Assembly: GCA_023838465.1 (NCBI GenBank)
Contig: JAIVEQ010000002.1
Coordinates: forward strand, 109,397 to 173,396
Source of the DNA: Candidatus Thiodiazotropha sp.
GTDB lineage: Bacteria; Pseudomonadota; Gammaproteobacteria; Chromatiales; Chromatiaceae
Direction: 5' to 3'
DNA length: 64,000 nt
In this document: positions 47,009-54,939 of the stretch, in pieces
Numbering within the stretch: position 1 is the stretch's first letter
Layout of the letters: the number at the start of each line of letters is the position of its first letter
Notes under the pieces: model-generated
Databases searched by the model: none
Told to the model about the DNA's origin: nothing
Seen by the model: only the letters and a program-made list of their open reading frames with translations
Made by a program: the position numbers and the translations under genes

Positions 47009-47806
47009 ATGAATCCAATGCTAACCATTGCAGTACGTGCCGCCCGCGAAGCCAGTCGCATCATCACTCGTAACTTCAACCGTATCGACAGGTTGACAAT
47101 AACTGACAAGGGAAGCAATGATTTCGTCAGTGAAGTGGACCGTAATGCTGAAGCAGTCATTATTAATATATTGCGTGAAAAATACCCTCATCACGCAATA
47201 TTGGCTGAAGAGAGCGGCAAGCATGTCGGGGATGACTACCAATGGATTATCGACCCACTCGACGGCACTACCAATTTTTTACACGGATTCCCTCAATTTG
47301 CCATCTCAATCGCCCTTAAAATTAAAGGACGCTTGGAGATGGGGGTTGTCTATGACCCTATCAGCGATGAGATGTTCACTGCCAGCCGAGGTGAAGGTGC
47401 GCTACTGAATGACCGAAAGATCCGTGTATCCGGTCGTAAAAGCCTGGAAGGTGCACTGCTCGGTACAGGGCTACCCTATCGAGATTTCAGCTTTACTGAC
47501 AACTACCTTGGCATGCTCAAAGACCTAATGAAGGATAGCGCAGGTGTACGTCGACCCGGTTCTGCAGCACTCGATTTTGCTTATCTGGCGGCTGGCCGTA
47601 CCGACGGTTTCTGGGAGTTGGGACTGAGTGAGTGGGACTTTGCCGCTGGCGCAGTACTGGTGAGAGAGGCTGGCGGTTTGGTTACTGACATTGGTGGTGG
47701 TGAGCGCTTTCTCGATACCGGGAATGTGATCGCTGGAAATATCAAGGTCCATAATGCCATGCTGAAACGTATCCTACCCCATCTTGACGACAAACTTACC
47801 GCTTAA
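47009..47806 (+). CDS. suhB: Inositol-1-monophosphatase SuhB
   Basis: A 265-residue magnesium-dependent phosphatase, also a partner of the rRNA antitermination complex. Metal ligands lie in EESG and in IDPLDGTTNFLHGFP. The second family motif is WELGLSEWDFAAGAVLVREAGG. It diverges from trmJ with 85 bases between the starts, the usual arrangement in gammaproteobacteria. Confidence 0.96.
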   Translation: MNPMLTIAVRAAREASRIITRNFNRIDRLTITDKGSNDFVSEVDRNAEAVIINILREKYPHHAILAEESGKHVGDDYQWIIDPLDGTTNFLHGFPQFAISIALKIKGRLEMGVVYDPISDEMFTASRGEGALLNDRKIRVSGRKSLEGALLGTGLPYRDFSFTDNYLGMLKDLMKDSAGVRRPGSAALDFAYLAAGRTDGFWELGLSEWDFAAGAVLVREAGGLVTDIGGGERFLDTGNVIAGNIKVHNAMLKRILPHLDDKLTA

Positions 47807-47928
47807 TTCCCATCCTCAAGAACCCGATTCACAGATTGTTGTAATCTGGGTAATTGCACCTCAAGAAAGCACCTTGGCAACCGTTAATTCGGATGAAGAC
47901 ACACATCCACAATTACGGACAAGTCCAA

Positions 47929-48132
47929 ATGGAAAGCGACCATAAAAAGAGAAAAAGCTTGAGCGACCATGCCTTGGAAATGGTTATGCGTGACGTCCTG
48001 AGTGGACTGAGGGATTTCTCTCTAGAACTGCAGACGGAGACTACATCCGGCTCACCACAGATGAATGAGAGACGTACTAATCATCTAACCCCTGACAACT
48101 TTATGAGTAGGCAGCGGCATAAAAAGGGCTGA
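47929..48132 (+). CDS. Possible small basic protein, unknown
   Basis: A 67-codon frame between suhB and secF (gap 47807-48191) gives a hydrophilic, basic protein with the helical stretch DHALEMVMRDVLSGLRDFSLEL. It is not recognised. The start is uncertain, with 47893 and 47854 also in frame, and the ribosome binding site is weak. It may be a chance frame. No other gene or terminator is clear in the gap. Confidence 0.3.
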   Translation: MESDHKKRKSLSDHALEMVMRDVLSGLRDFSLELQTETTSGSPQMNERRTNHLTPDNFMSRQRHKKG

Positions 48133-48191
48133 TACCTTCTCTAGAGCCCATTAACATTCATTTGATCGCCAGTGAGCCTAATAAACATTGC

Positions 48192-49127
48192 TCAGGGCAT
48201 CTCGTCCTGTCCACCATCCTCTTTCTGCACGGGCATCAGATCCGCCCGACTCACGCCCATTGAGATCACTGAGCTGCTTGCAACATAGATGGAAGAGTAG
48301 GTACCGACTACCACACCGACGATCAACGCCAAGGCAAAGCCATGGATAATCTCACCACCAAACAGAAACAGTGCGAACAATACCAACAGGGTAGTACCCG
48401 ATGTGATCAAGGTTCGTGAGAGGGTCTGATTGACTGATGTATTGATGATGCCGATTGCCTCACCCTTGCGCATCTTACGGAAATTCTCCCTGATACGGTC
48501 GAATACCACAATCGTGTCGTTGAGTGAATAGCCGATAACCGCTAACACCGCCGCCAGCACCGGCAGATCAAAATCCACCTGGAAAAGTGCGAAAAAACCG
48601 ATCGTTATCAGTACATCATGAACAATGGCAATCACAGAACCGACTGCAAACCTGTACTCAAAACGTAATCCCACGTAGATCAGGATACCGATTAAGGCAT
48701 ACAGCATCGCCAATCCACCATCCTCAGTCAGTTCATCACCCACCTGAGGTCCGACAAATTCGACACGGCGCAGGTCTGCCCCTGGATCGATCCCCTTCAT
48801 GGCGCTGAAGGCACGATCACTGAGCACCGCACTCTCCATATCATCACGCGGTGCAAGCCTCACCAGAACATCCCTTGGCGTCCCAAAGTGCTGTATTACG
48901 GCATCGCCAAACCCGTCTTGGTTCAGTGCATCCCGTACTACAGAGAGTTCTACTGCTTGTGGATACCCCACTTCGACGAGTGTCCCTCCGGTAAAGTCGA
49001 TACCGAAATTGAGACCACGCACAATGATTGCAGCCAGGGCGATCAGCAGCAGTACCCCGGAAAATACCAGCGCCAGACTGCGCTTACCCATCAAGTCATA
49101 ATGGGTTCCTTTGTTAATAATCTGCAT
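48192..49127 (-). CDS. secF: Protein translocase subunit SecF
   Basis: A 311-residue inner-membrane RND-type subunit with six predicted membrane segments. Family motifs are GLNFGIDFTGGTLVEV near the start and SLNDTIVVFDRIREN. With SecD it uses the proton gradient to pull exported proteins across the membrane after SecA. It lies ten bases after secD in the yajC-secD-secF order. Confidence 0.97.
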   Translation of the reverse strand: MQIINKGTHYDLMGKRSLALVFSGVLLLIALAAIIVRGLNFGIDFTGGTLVEVGYPQAVELSVVRDALNQDGFGDAVIQHFGTPRDVLVRLAPRDDMESAVLSDRAFSAMKGIDPGADLRRVEFVGPQVGDELTEDGGLAMLYALIGILIYVGLRFEYRFAVGSVIAIVHDVLITIGFFALFQVDFDLPVLAAVLAVIGYSLNDTIVVFDRIRENFRKMRKGEAIGIINTSVNQTLSRTLITSGTTLLVLFALFLFGGEIIHGFALALIVGVVVGTYSSIYVASSSVISMGVSRADLMPVQKEDGGQDEMP

Positions 49128-49137
49128 ACTAGACTCC

Positions 49138-50991
49138 TTATACCGCTAACGCTTTAACGCGTCTGTGACCATAGATCAGATTGATCACTGCACGTGTTCC
49201 CACGATGGCGGTAAACATGGAGGTAAGAATACCTATTGCCAAAGTGACAGCGAAGCCCTTGATCGGTCCAGTACCGAAACTGAACAAAACAACAGCGGCT
49301 ATCAGCGTTGTGATGTTGGCGTCGATAATGGTGGAGAAGGCCTTCTCATAGCCAGCCTGAATACTTGCCTGGGGTGAGTTACCGTTGGCAATCTCCTCGC
49401 GTATACGTTGAAAAATCAACACATTCGCATCCACCGCCATACCCACGGTCAGGACGATACCGGCAATACCAGGCAGTGTCAGAGTGGCCTGCAACATCGA
49501 AAGAATGGCCACGATCAGTACCAGGTTCATCATCAGCGCCAAGTCAGCAACCAGACCAAACACTCTATAGTAGAAGGCCATAAACACCATCACCAGGGCC
49601 AGGCCGATCATCACTGACAGAAAGCCTTGATCGATACTATCCTGCCCCAAACTTGGTCCAATGGTGCGCTCCTCGACAATCTCAATCGGGGCTGCCAGGG
49701 CACCAGCCCTTAACAACAGAGCCAAGTCACGTGCCTCTTCGGTAGAATCAAGCCCCGTGGTTTGAAATCGCCGTCCAAAGGGTTCCAGGATATTGGCGAT
49801 AGAGATCACCTCCTCCACCTTCTTTTTCACCTTCACAGGCTTCCCATCCACCATTCGGGTAGTGACGCGATTCTCAATGAACACCACCGCCATCGGTTTG
49901 CCCACATTCTCATTGGTCATCCGCCGCATCCGTTTGGCGCCCACACCATCCAGGCTGACAAAGACCGCAGGCTGACCGGAACGTTGATCCAGGCCCGAGG
50001 AAGCATCGACAATTTGATTACCGGTGACGATCACCCGCTTCTTGAGTAGCACCGGCTGACCATCACGTTCGTGATAAAGGTTGGATCCGGGTGGAACACG
50101 ACCATTCACCGCATCTTCAACGCTATGCTCAGTGTCAGCCAGACGATACTCGAGGGTTGCGGTAGCGCCTAGAATCTCTTTCAACTTAGCAGGATCCTGC
50201 GCACCCGGTAGTTGCACGACAATACGTCGCACACCTTGTTGCTGTATCAGAGGTTCTGCGATACCCAAGGCGTTGACCCGGTTTCGCAGGGTGGTGATGT
50301 TCTGCTGCAGAGCGAATTTCTGAACTTCCTGCTTCTCGGCAGGAGAGAGAGAGGCTCTGACCAAGAAGGCCTCTGCCTCATCGAGGCTTTGCAGATTCAG
50401 GGAGCGGAACTCATTACCGATCGCCTCTGCTGCCTGATCACGCTTTTCGGCATTGTTGAACTTGACCAGCACCTGATCATTTTCTCGACTGATACGGATA
50501 TAGCGCAGCTTCTTCTCACGCAACAGGGTACGTATATCGCTACTGTAGCGTTCCGCCGCCTGCTCGATTGCTGATTCCATATCCACATCAATCAACACAT
50601 GAATACCACCCCGCAGATCGAGCCCAAGATACATCGGCTCAGCCCCCAAGCCGCTCAGCCAATCAGGCAGATCGGGAGATAGGGTCAATGCCGGAGTGTA
50701 GTTATCACCAAGCTCTGCAGCGATTAAATCCATGGCCTTAAGCTGATCTTCAGAACTCTTGAATCGAATCAGCATTTTTTGATTCTTAATGACCATACCC
50801 TTGGCAACCACGCCAGCCGGTTGTAACGCTTGTTCAATACGGGACTGGGTCGCCTGATCGATGACGGCATCACGTTGGGCGGAGATTTCCATGGAGGGGT
50901 CCTGATCAAAGAGGTTGGGCAGGGCAAACAGCCCACCCAGCAGGACCACTGTCAAAACCAGCAGGTTTTTCCAAAGTGGGTATTGGTTCAT
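49138..50991 (-). CDS. secD: Protein translocase subunit SecD
   Basis: A 617-residue partner of SecF with one N-terminal membrane segment, a large periplasmic P1 region, and five C-terminal segments. GLDLRGGIHVLIDVD and GMAVDANVLIFQRIREE are family motifs. The length fits the family. It lies between yajC and secF on the minus strand. Confidence 0.97.
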   Translation of the reverse strand: MNQYPLWKNLLVLTVVLLGGLFALPNLFDQDPSMEISAQRDAVIDQATQSRIEQALQPAGVVAKGMVIKNQKMLIRFKSSEDQLKAMDLIAAELGDNYTPALTLSPDLPDWLSGLGAEPMYLGLDLRGGIHVLIDVDMESAIEQAAERYSSDIRTLLREKKLRYIRISRENDQVLVKFNNAEKRDQAAEAIGNEFRSLNLQSLDEAEAFLVRASLSPAEKQEVQKFALQQNITTLRNRVNALGIAEPLIQQQGVRRIVVQLPGAQDPAKLKEILGATATLEYRLADTEHSVEDAVNGRVPPGSNLYHERDGQPVLLKKRVIVTGNQIVDASSGLDQRSGQPAVFVSLDGVGAKRMRRMTNENVGKPMAVVFIENRVTTRMVDGKPVKVKKKVEEVISIANILEPFGRRFQTTGLDSTEEARDLALLLRAGALAAPIEIVEERTIGPSLGQDSIDQGFLSVMIGLALVMVFMAFYYRVFGLVADLALMMNLVLIVAILSMLQATLTLPGIAGIVLTVGMAVDANVLIFQRIREEIANGNSPQASIQAGYEKAFSTIIDANITTLIAAVVLFSFGTGPIKGFAVTLAIGILTSMFTAIVGTRAVINLIYGHRRVKALAV

Positions 50992-51044
50992 TGTGCTTTC
51001 AAATCATTATGACTAAGAGAGAAGAGGTGCTCGTTCAACTGCGG

Positions 51045-51374
51045 CTAGAGCTCTTTGAGAGACCCCTTGGGCAGAACAGAGTCTATAGCCTGTCGGCGTA
51101 CTTTCACCTCGGTCCCATCTGATATCTCAACCAGGAGAAAGTTCTCACCAAGATCAGAGATTTTACCCGCCATACCTCCGGTAGTGACTATTTCATCCCC
51201 TTTTGCCAGGGCTTCTACCAACTTTTTGTGCTCCTTCTGGCGTTTGACCTGTGGACGAATCATCAGGAAATAGAGCACAGCACCGAAGATCACCAATGGG
51301 AGCAAACCGGTAATTGCACTGGCCTGCTCTGCTGCCGGTCCTTCCGCCAACGCATCAGATATAAAAAAACTCAT
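51045..51374 (-). CDS. yajC: Sec translocase accessory protein YajC
   Basis: A 109-residue single-pass membrane protein (LLPLVIFGAVLYFLMIRPQ) followed by VTTGGMAGKISDLGENFLLVE. The ATG at 51374 has GAGAGG upstream. The frame is open for 19 codons further, but those residues do not fit the family. It is the first gene of the secDF operon. The tgt and queA genes often found upstream are absent here, where 245 bases of non-coding DNA separate it from the DUF3570 gene. Confidence 0.95.
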   Translation of the reverse strand: MSFFISDALAEGPAAEQASAITGLLPLVIFGAVLYFLMIRPQVKRQKEHKKLVEALAKGDEIVTTGGMAGKISDLGENFLLVEISDGTEVKVRRQAIDSVLPKGSLKEL

Positions 51375-51560
51375 TTCTATCAACCTCTCAATCGGGTCAA
51401 AAAAGAATGCCAGGCAGAACCTGCCCTGCAAAAAAAATCAGCGGCCGATTATGACACAGAAGGCGACAAGAAACAGGGGGGGCAGTGACATAGTTGGATA
51501 TTATCTGGCCTGAAAGTTGCTATTTGGTAGGACAGGACCACTGTTCAGGCTCTGACATAG

Positions 51561-51579
51561 TTAGGGTGTGGCCCTGCTG
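51561..51579. repeat. Half-copy of the REP-like sequence
   Basis: TTAGGGTGTGGCCCTGCTG resembles one arm of the palindrome at 12273-12294 with a few changes. The second arm is missing, so this is probably a decayed copy. Confidence 0.35.
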
Positions 51580-51619
51580 TATCGATGAAGTTGTTACTCT
51601 GTTTTAACTCGAAAACGAC

Positions 51620-52789
51620 TTAGTACCAGATAGATAGGTAGGCCTTGATGACATTCGCCGAGAATGAGTAAAAAGGCTCCTGACCCACTACACCTCCACG
51701 GGTAATATCACGAAAATCATCATAATCAAAACGGATCAAATCAAGCGAGAAGTTGAAGCTGCCGCTATCGATAAACTGCCAGCTAACCGGTTTAAACGCG
51801 TAACTGACGCCAAAACCGATGCTGTGACTTTGAAAGCTACTTAACTCCTTGTCACGAGCTAGAAAATTCTGTTCATCCTGACGAGTGAAAAGATCACTGT
51901 AGAAATCGGCTGCCCCCTGGGTGTAATAGCGGTATCGGACATCGAATACCCAATCCTTCTGTAACGGATGGGTATAGGCAAATTCAAGATTATTTGCGCT
52001 GATGCCCCAGGTATCATTGAAATAGCGATACTCACCACTCAAGGCGGCGCGATAAGGGAGATAGTATTTCAGACGTAACGCCAACGCGTTACTGGTACGT
52101 GTGCGAGGATACTTCTCGGGTTGGAGACCGAATCCCTTTTCACTCAATGGATCGAGGAAACGGTAAGATCGATAGGGATTATTCAGAAAACCCTGATCGG
52201 TAATCGTTTCCCAGTCAACACCGAGAATACTCTCTTTAGTCAGAACCTGGCTCACTCCAATACGATAATTCTGCCTTTTCACCGACACACCGAAATCGCT
52301 GTCTCCGTTGCGACTGATATCGTCATTTCCCACTGCATAGCCAAGCGAAACGGTGGTGAGATCACCAAACATATCATGGCTGATATTAAAACTGCCGGTC
52401 TCTGCCTGGTAGTCACTTTCATCACTGCTGGTAAAGGCAAGACTCATTAAAGTCTTATTGTGCAGATAGTCCATTGCCAAACTGGTTTCGGTGCGCTCTT
52501 CGGTATAGGGGGATGCGGTACTGACCACATCGACCGAGGCACTTGAGATGGAATCCACATAGTAATTGGCATTCACAGAAACACTTTGACCGATCGATTT
52601 TCGCACCAAAATCGAAGGCCCATCTACTTCTACACCACCTCCGTCGTAACGGTGATACATGACGTCCGCCCGATCTTCCGGTAGTACTGTGGCATGCAGG
52701 CCCATACTGAATAGAAGTAGAAGGTGTAACCAACCACCGGACCATCTAATACAGTCCCAAAAAAAGGGTCTTTGGCTAGTTACAGCCAC
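51620..52789 (-). CDS. DUF3570 outer-membrane beta-barrel protein
   Basis: A 389-residue predicted outer-membrane barrel. The GTG at 52789 is chosen because GGAGG lies six bases upstream and a hydrophobic signal (WLHLLLLFSMGLHATVL) follows. The frame continues to 52882, but that part duplicates the DUF4266 gene. The mature part shows the family beginning YDGGGVEVDGPSILVRKSIG and alternating barrel strands, finishing AYLSIWY. Its start overlaps the end of the DUF4266 gene by 14 bases. DUF3570 and DUF4266 commonly occur together with a thioredoxin, and often a flavin transferase, though none is present here. Its cargo is unknown. Confidence 0.85.
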   Translation of the reverse strand: MAVTSQRPFFWDCIRWSGGWLHLLLLFSMGLHATVLPEDRADVMYHRYDGGGVEVDGPSILVRKSIGQSVSVNANYYVDSISSASVDVVSTASPYTEERTETSLAMDYLHNKTLMSLAFTSSDESDYQAETGSFNISHDMFGDLTTVSLGYAVGNDDISRNGDSDFGVSVKRQNYRIGVSQVLTKESILGVDWETITDQGFLNNPYRSYRFLDPLSEKGFGLQPEKYPRTRTSNALALRLKYYLPYRAALSGEYRYFNDTWGISANNLEFAYTHPLQKDWVFDVRYRYYTQGAADFYSDLFTRQDEQNFLARDKELSSFQSHSIGFGVSYAFKPVSWQFIDSGSFNFSLDLIRFDYDDFRDITRGGVVGQEPFYSFSANVIKAYLSIWY

Positions 52790-53012
52790 AACCACCTCCC
52801 CCGCCACCCTCGGCACCACGGGCCGCTTCTCGAGTCTGGTGGACATGATGACGATAGGCACCTGCCACAGGGTCACGCTCAAAACTCATGATCGGGTCTG
52901 CCAGATGTGCCCGCTCATAGGGTTGTACCCAAGGTTCGATACTGCACCCTGTGCCTGCCAAAAGTAACATACAAAAGAGAAACAGCCTGGTTTTGGATTG
53001 AGGTAGGTTCAT
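52776..53012 (-). CDS. DUF4266 small lipoprotein
   Basis: A 78-residue lipoprotein with lipobox LLAGTGC (cysteine about residue 23). It contains the family core EPWVQPYERAHLADPIM and ends in a glycine run with two cysteines (GGGGGGCGCN). It is a constant neighbour of DUF3570 barrels. It may plug or anchor the barrel, or carry a redox or metal group on the cysteine tail; both are guesses. It lies 11 bases after the TlpA-like gene. Confidence 0.85.
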   Translation of the reverse strand: MNLPQSKTRLFLFCMLLLAGTGCSIEPWVQPYERAHLADPIMSFERDPVAGAYRHHVHQTREAARGAEGGGGGGCGCN

Positions 53013-53023
53013 AAAACTGATGA

Positions 53024-53539
53024 TTACTCGCGTAGTAATGCCCGAATCTGCTGTTGATAATCCTCTTCATATCCAGGCTTGTAGCCCTTGTGCAGATGGC
53101 GCACTTGACCGTCACGATCGACCATGAAAGTACTTGGCATAGCTTTGACCTGGTACTGCTTGCTCACTTGGCTTTGGTCATCGAAAAGGATCGGAAAGCT
53201 GACCGAGACATTGCCCAGCATCTTGTCAGCAGCTGTATGATCTTCATCCACATTGACACCCAACAATGTAAAGCCCATGGATTGATAACGTTTATATAAT
53301 TGTTCCAGTAGCGGCATCTCTTGACGACAGGGTCCGCACCAAGAGGCCCAGAAGTTGATCATGACAACCTGTCCGCGCAATTCGCTCAGCTTGATGTTCT
53401 CACCGCTTCGGCTCTTGAGTGTAAAGTCAGGTGCCGCTTGTGTTGAACTGGCTGCAATAGCCTGTCCACTGACAATCAACATCAGTCCGACCAGCAGTGC
53501 ATGTTTCAATCGCAGTTTGATATGGCATTTACTTAACAT
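53024..53539 (-). CDS. TlpA-family exported thioredoxin
   Basis: A 171-residue exported thioredoxin. The signal peptide is ALLVGLMLIVSGQAIAASS. The redox motif WCGPC lies in NFWASWCGPCRQEMP, and the cis-proline segment is KAMPSTFMVDRDG. TlpA-type proteins reduce specific periplasmic cysteines, for example in cytochrome c maturation. Here the likely clients are the DUF4266 cysteines or the CXXCH proteins encoded nearby, by context only. It is the third minus-strand gene from the DUF3570 end. Confidence 0.88.
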   Translation of the reverse strand: MLSKCHIKLRLKHALLVGLMLIVSGQAIAASSTQAAPDFTLKSRSGENIKLSELRGQVVMINFWASWCGPCRQEMPLLEQLYKRYQSMGFTLLGVNVDEDHTAADKMLGNVSVSFPILFDDQSQVSKQYQVKAMPSTFMVDRDGQVRHLHKGYKPGYEEDYQQQIRALLRE

Positions 53540-53549
53540 CTCTATTCCC

Positions 53550-54212
53550 TCAAAAGAAAAAGGTCAGACCGCCGTGCAGTTCAAAATTGTGGGTAGTCTT
53601 TGTCTCGCCCAGCAAATCCGACTCGAACATGTGATCCCTGGCATCGAGGTGCAGGGTCAGCCAGTCACTGATCAATAGGCGGTAACCTGCTCCCAGATTG
53701 ACAGTGAACTCATCGTCACCGGCAAATCGAGTGCTACCAATCCCAGCAATCAGATAGAACTGGCTGTTGTAGGCATACTTGCCGCCTAGAAACACCTCTC
53801 CCGGGAGAATGTTGTACCCGGCAGACAGGTTGTAGTAGGTGAGCTTGCGATCGTCATCGGTTAACAGTTGCACATCACCACCAAGCAGTTCAAAGCTTGT
53901 CTCATTTGCTTCACTGGTACCAATTGCAGCCTCCAGGAAGATCGACTCTGTACCATGATAGGCAAGCCGAGCCCCATAGACTGCACTAGTGCCAAAATCC
54001 TCAATAGTCATGAGCCCCGCGTAGACGCCAACCTCGAAATCCTCCGACTCGATCTCAGGTTCCTCAATTTCACGTCGAGCAATCTCGGGTTCTATCAGTA
54101 GCTCCTCACGCAGGTTGTCACCAAGGGGCTCAGCCGCCTCACAAGGTAGCAGCAGCAGAGATCCCAGCAGTGTTGCTGTACTCAGAAAAAGAAACCGAGT
54201 CCGATTTTCCAC
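53550..54212 (-). CDS. Small outer-membrane beta-barrel protein
   Basis: A 220-residue exported protein with signal LFLSTATLLGSLLLLPCEAA. After an acidic stretch (EPEIARREIEEPEIESEDFE) comes an eight-strand-like barrel (YGARLAYHGTESIF ... LTLHLDARDHMFE) ending in FFF. It resembles the TIGR04565-type small barrels. Its start lies 31 bases inside the end of the SH3-barrel gene, implying tight coupling. The ligand or cargo is unknown. Confidence 0.78.
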   Translation of the reverse strand: MENRTRFLFLSTATLLGSLLLLPCEAAEPLGDNLREELLIEPEIARREIEEPEIESEDFEVGVYAGLMTIEDFGTSAVYGARLAYHGTESIFLEAAIGTSEANETSFELLGGDVQLLTDDDRKLTYYNLSAGYNILPGEVFLGGKYAYNSQFYLIAGIGSTRFAGDDEFTVNLGAGYRLLISDWLTLHLDARDHMFESDLLGETKTTHNFELHGGLTFFF

Positions 54213-54937
54213 TGGTCAAATTCCTCATTATCATCACGACTGGTAAAAACGGCGTAGTGGCGGAACTCCCCACGCATGAAAAAGCGCCTTGTCAGATAGA
54301 CGCGCAATCCTACCCCGACATGAGCAGTAGAGTCTGTGCGATCCTCTGTCTGCACTAAGGTGGCATTCGGTTTGGTGCGGATGATACCGCTCCCAAGGGT
54401 AAAAAAAGGACTATAGGTCCATTCTGGAAAGGGTTGCGACAGCAGATTGATATCGATCAGATACTCACTGGAAAAATCGCCCAGAGCCTGTGAAAAACTG
54501 ATCTCGGTGGAGAGGTTCTCATTGAATGAGTAACCACCATACAGACCCAGTAAAGCAGCCCCTTCCATCTCTCCACCATAGAAGCTGAACTCCCATCTGC
54601 GCTCTCTGAAATCATCTTGAGTGTAGGAGACCAGTCGCAGTGGCTCTCCATCTTCGGTACGGGTCTGGCGCATCTGATCGATGATAACCCAGCCCAGTCG
54701 GCCACGGCGGGTATGGACCTGAAACCAGTCAGTACGACGCTTGCGGATCTCGACCCACTCTCCCCGCTCCACTACAAAGTCAATCGGATAGGAGCTTCCT
54801 GGACCTGTATGCATCTCAATATAGGGAGCTGTCACCTGAATACGCCGATAATTATTATCTGCATGACAGATTACAGGCAGCAGCCAAACCAATAGCCAGC
54901 TCGTACAGAGGTACCACTTTAACCTAAGAAGTCTCAA
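54182..54937 (-). CDS. SH3-domain plus outer-membrane barrel protein
   Basis: A 251-residue protein. A signal peptide ends VICHA, a bacterial SH3 domain (about residues 30-95, YIEMHTGPGSSYPIDFVVER) follows, and then a barrel of about 150 residues with aromatic strands ending GLGFFF. The barrel resembles that of the downstream gene, so the two are probably related. The SH3 part could bind peptidoglycan or a partner. It begins two bases after the HzsA-like gene and overlaps the next gene. Confidence 0.78.
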   Translation of the reverse strand: MRLLRLKWYLCTSWLLVWLLPVICHADNNYRRIQVTAPYIEMHTGPGSSYPIDFVVERGEWVEIRKRRTDWFQVHTRRGRLGWVIIDQMRQTRTEDGEPLRLVSYTQDDFRERRWEFSFYGGEMEGAALLGLYGGYSFNENLSTEISFSQALGDFSSEYLIDINLLSQPFPEWTYSPFFTLGSGIIRTKPNATLVQTEDRTDSTAHVGVGLRVYLTRRFFMRGEFRHYAVFTSRDDNEEFDQWKIGLGFFF

Positions 54938-54939
54938 GC

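Noticed and set aside
46924..47160. N-terminal extension of TrmJ
   Set aside because: It overlaps suhB on the other strand, and the family begins at MLNNIRIVLV.
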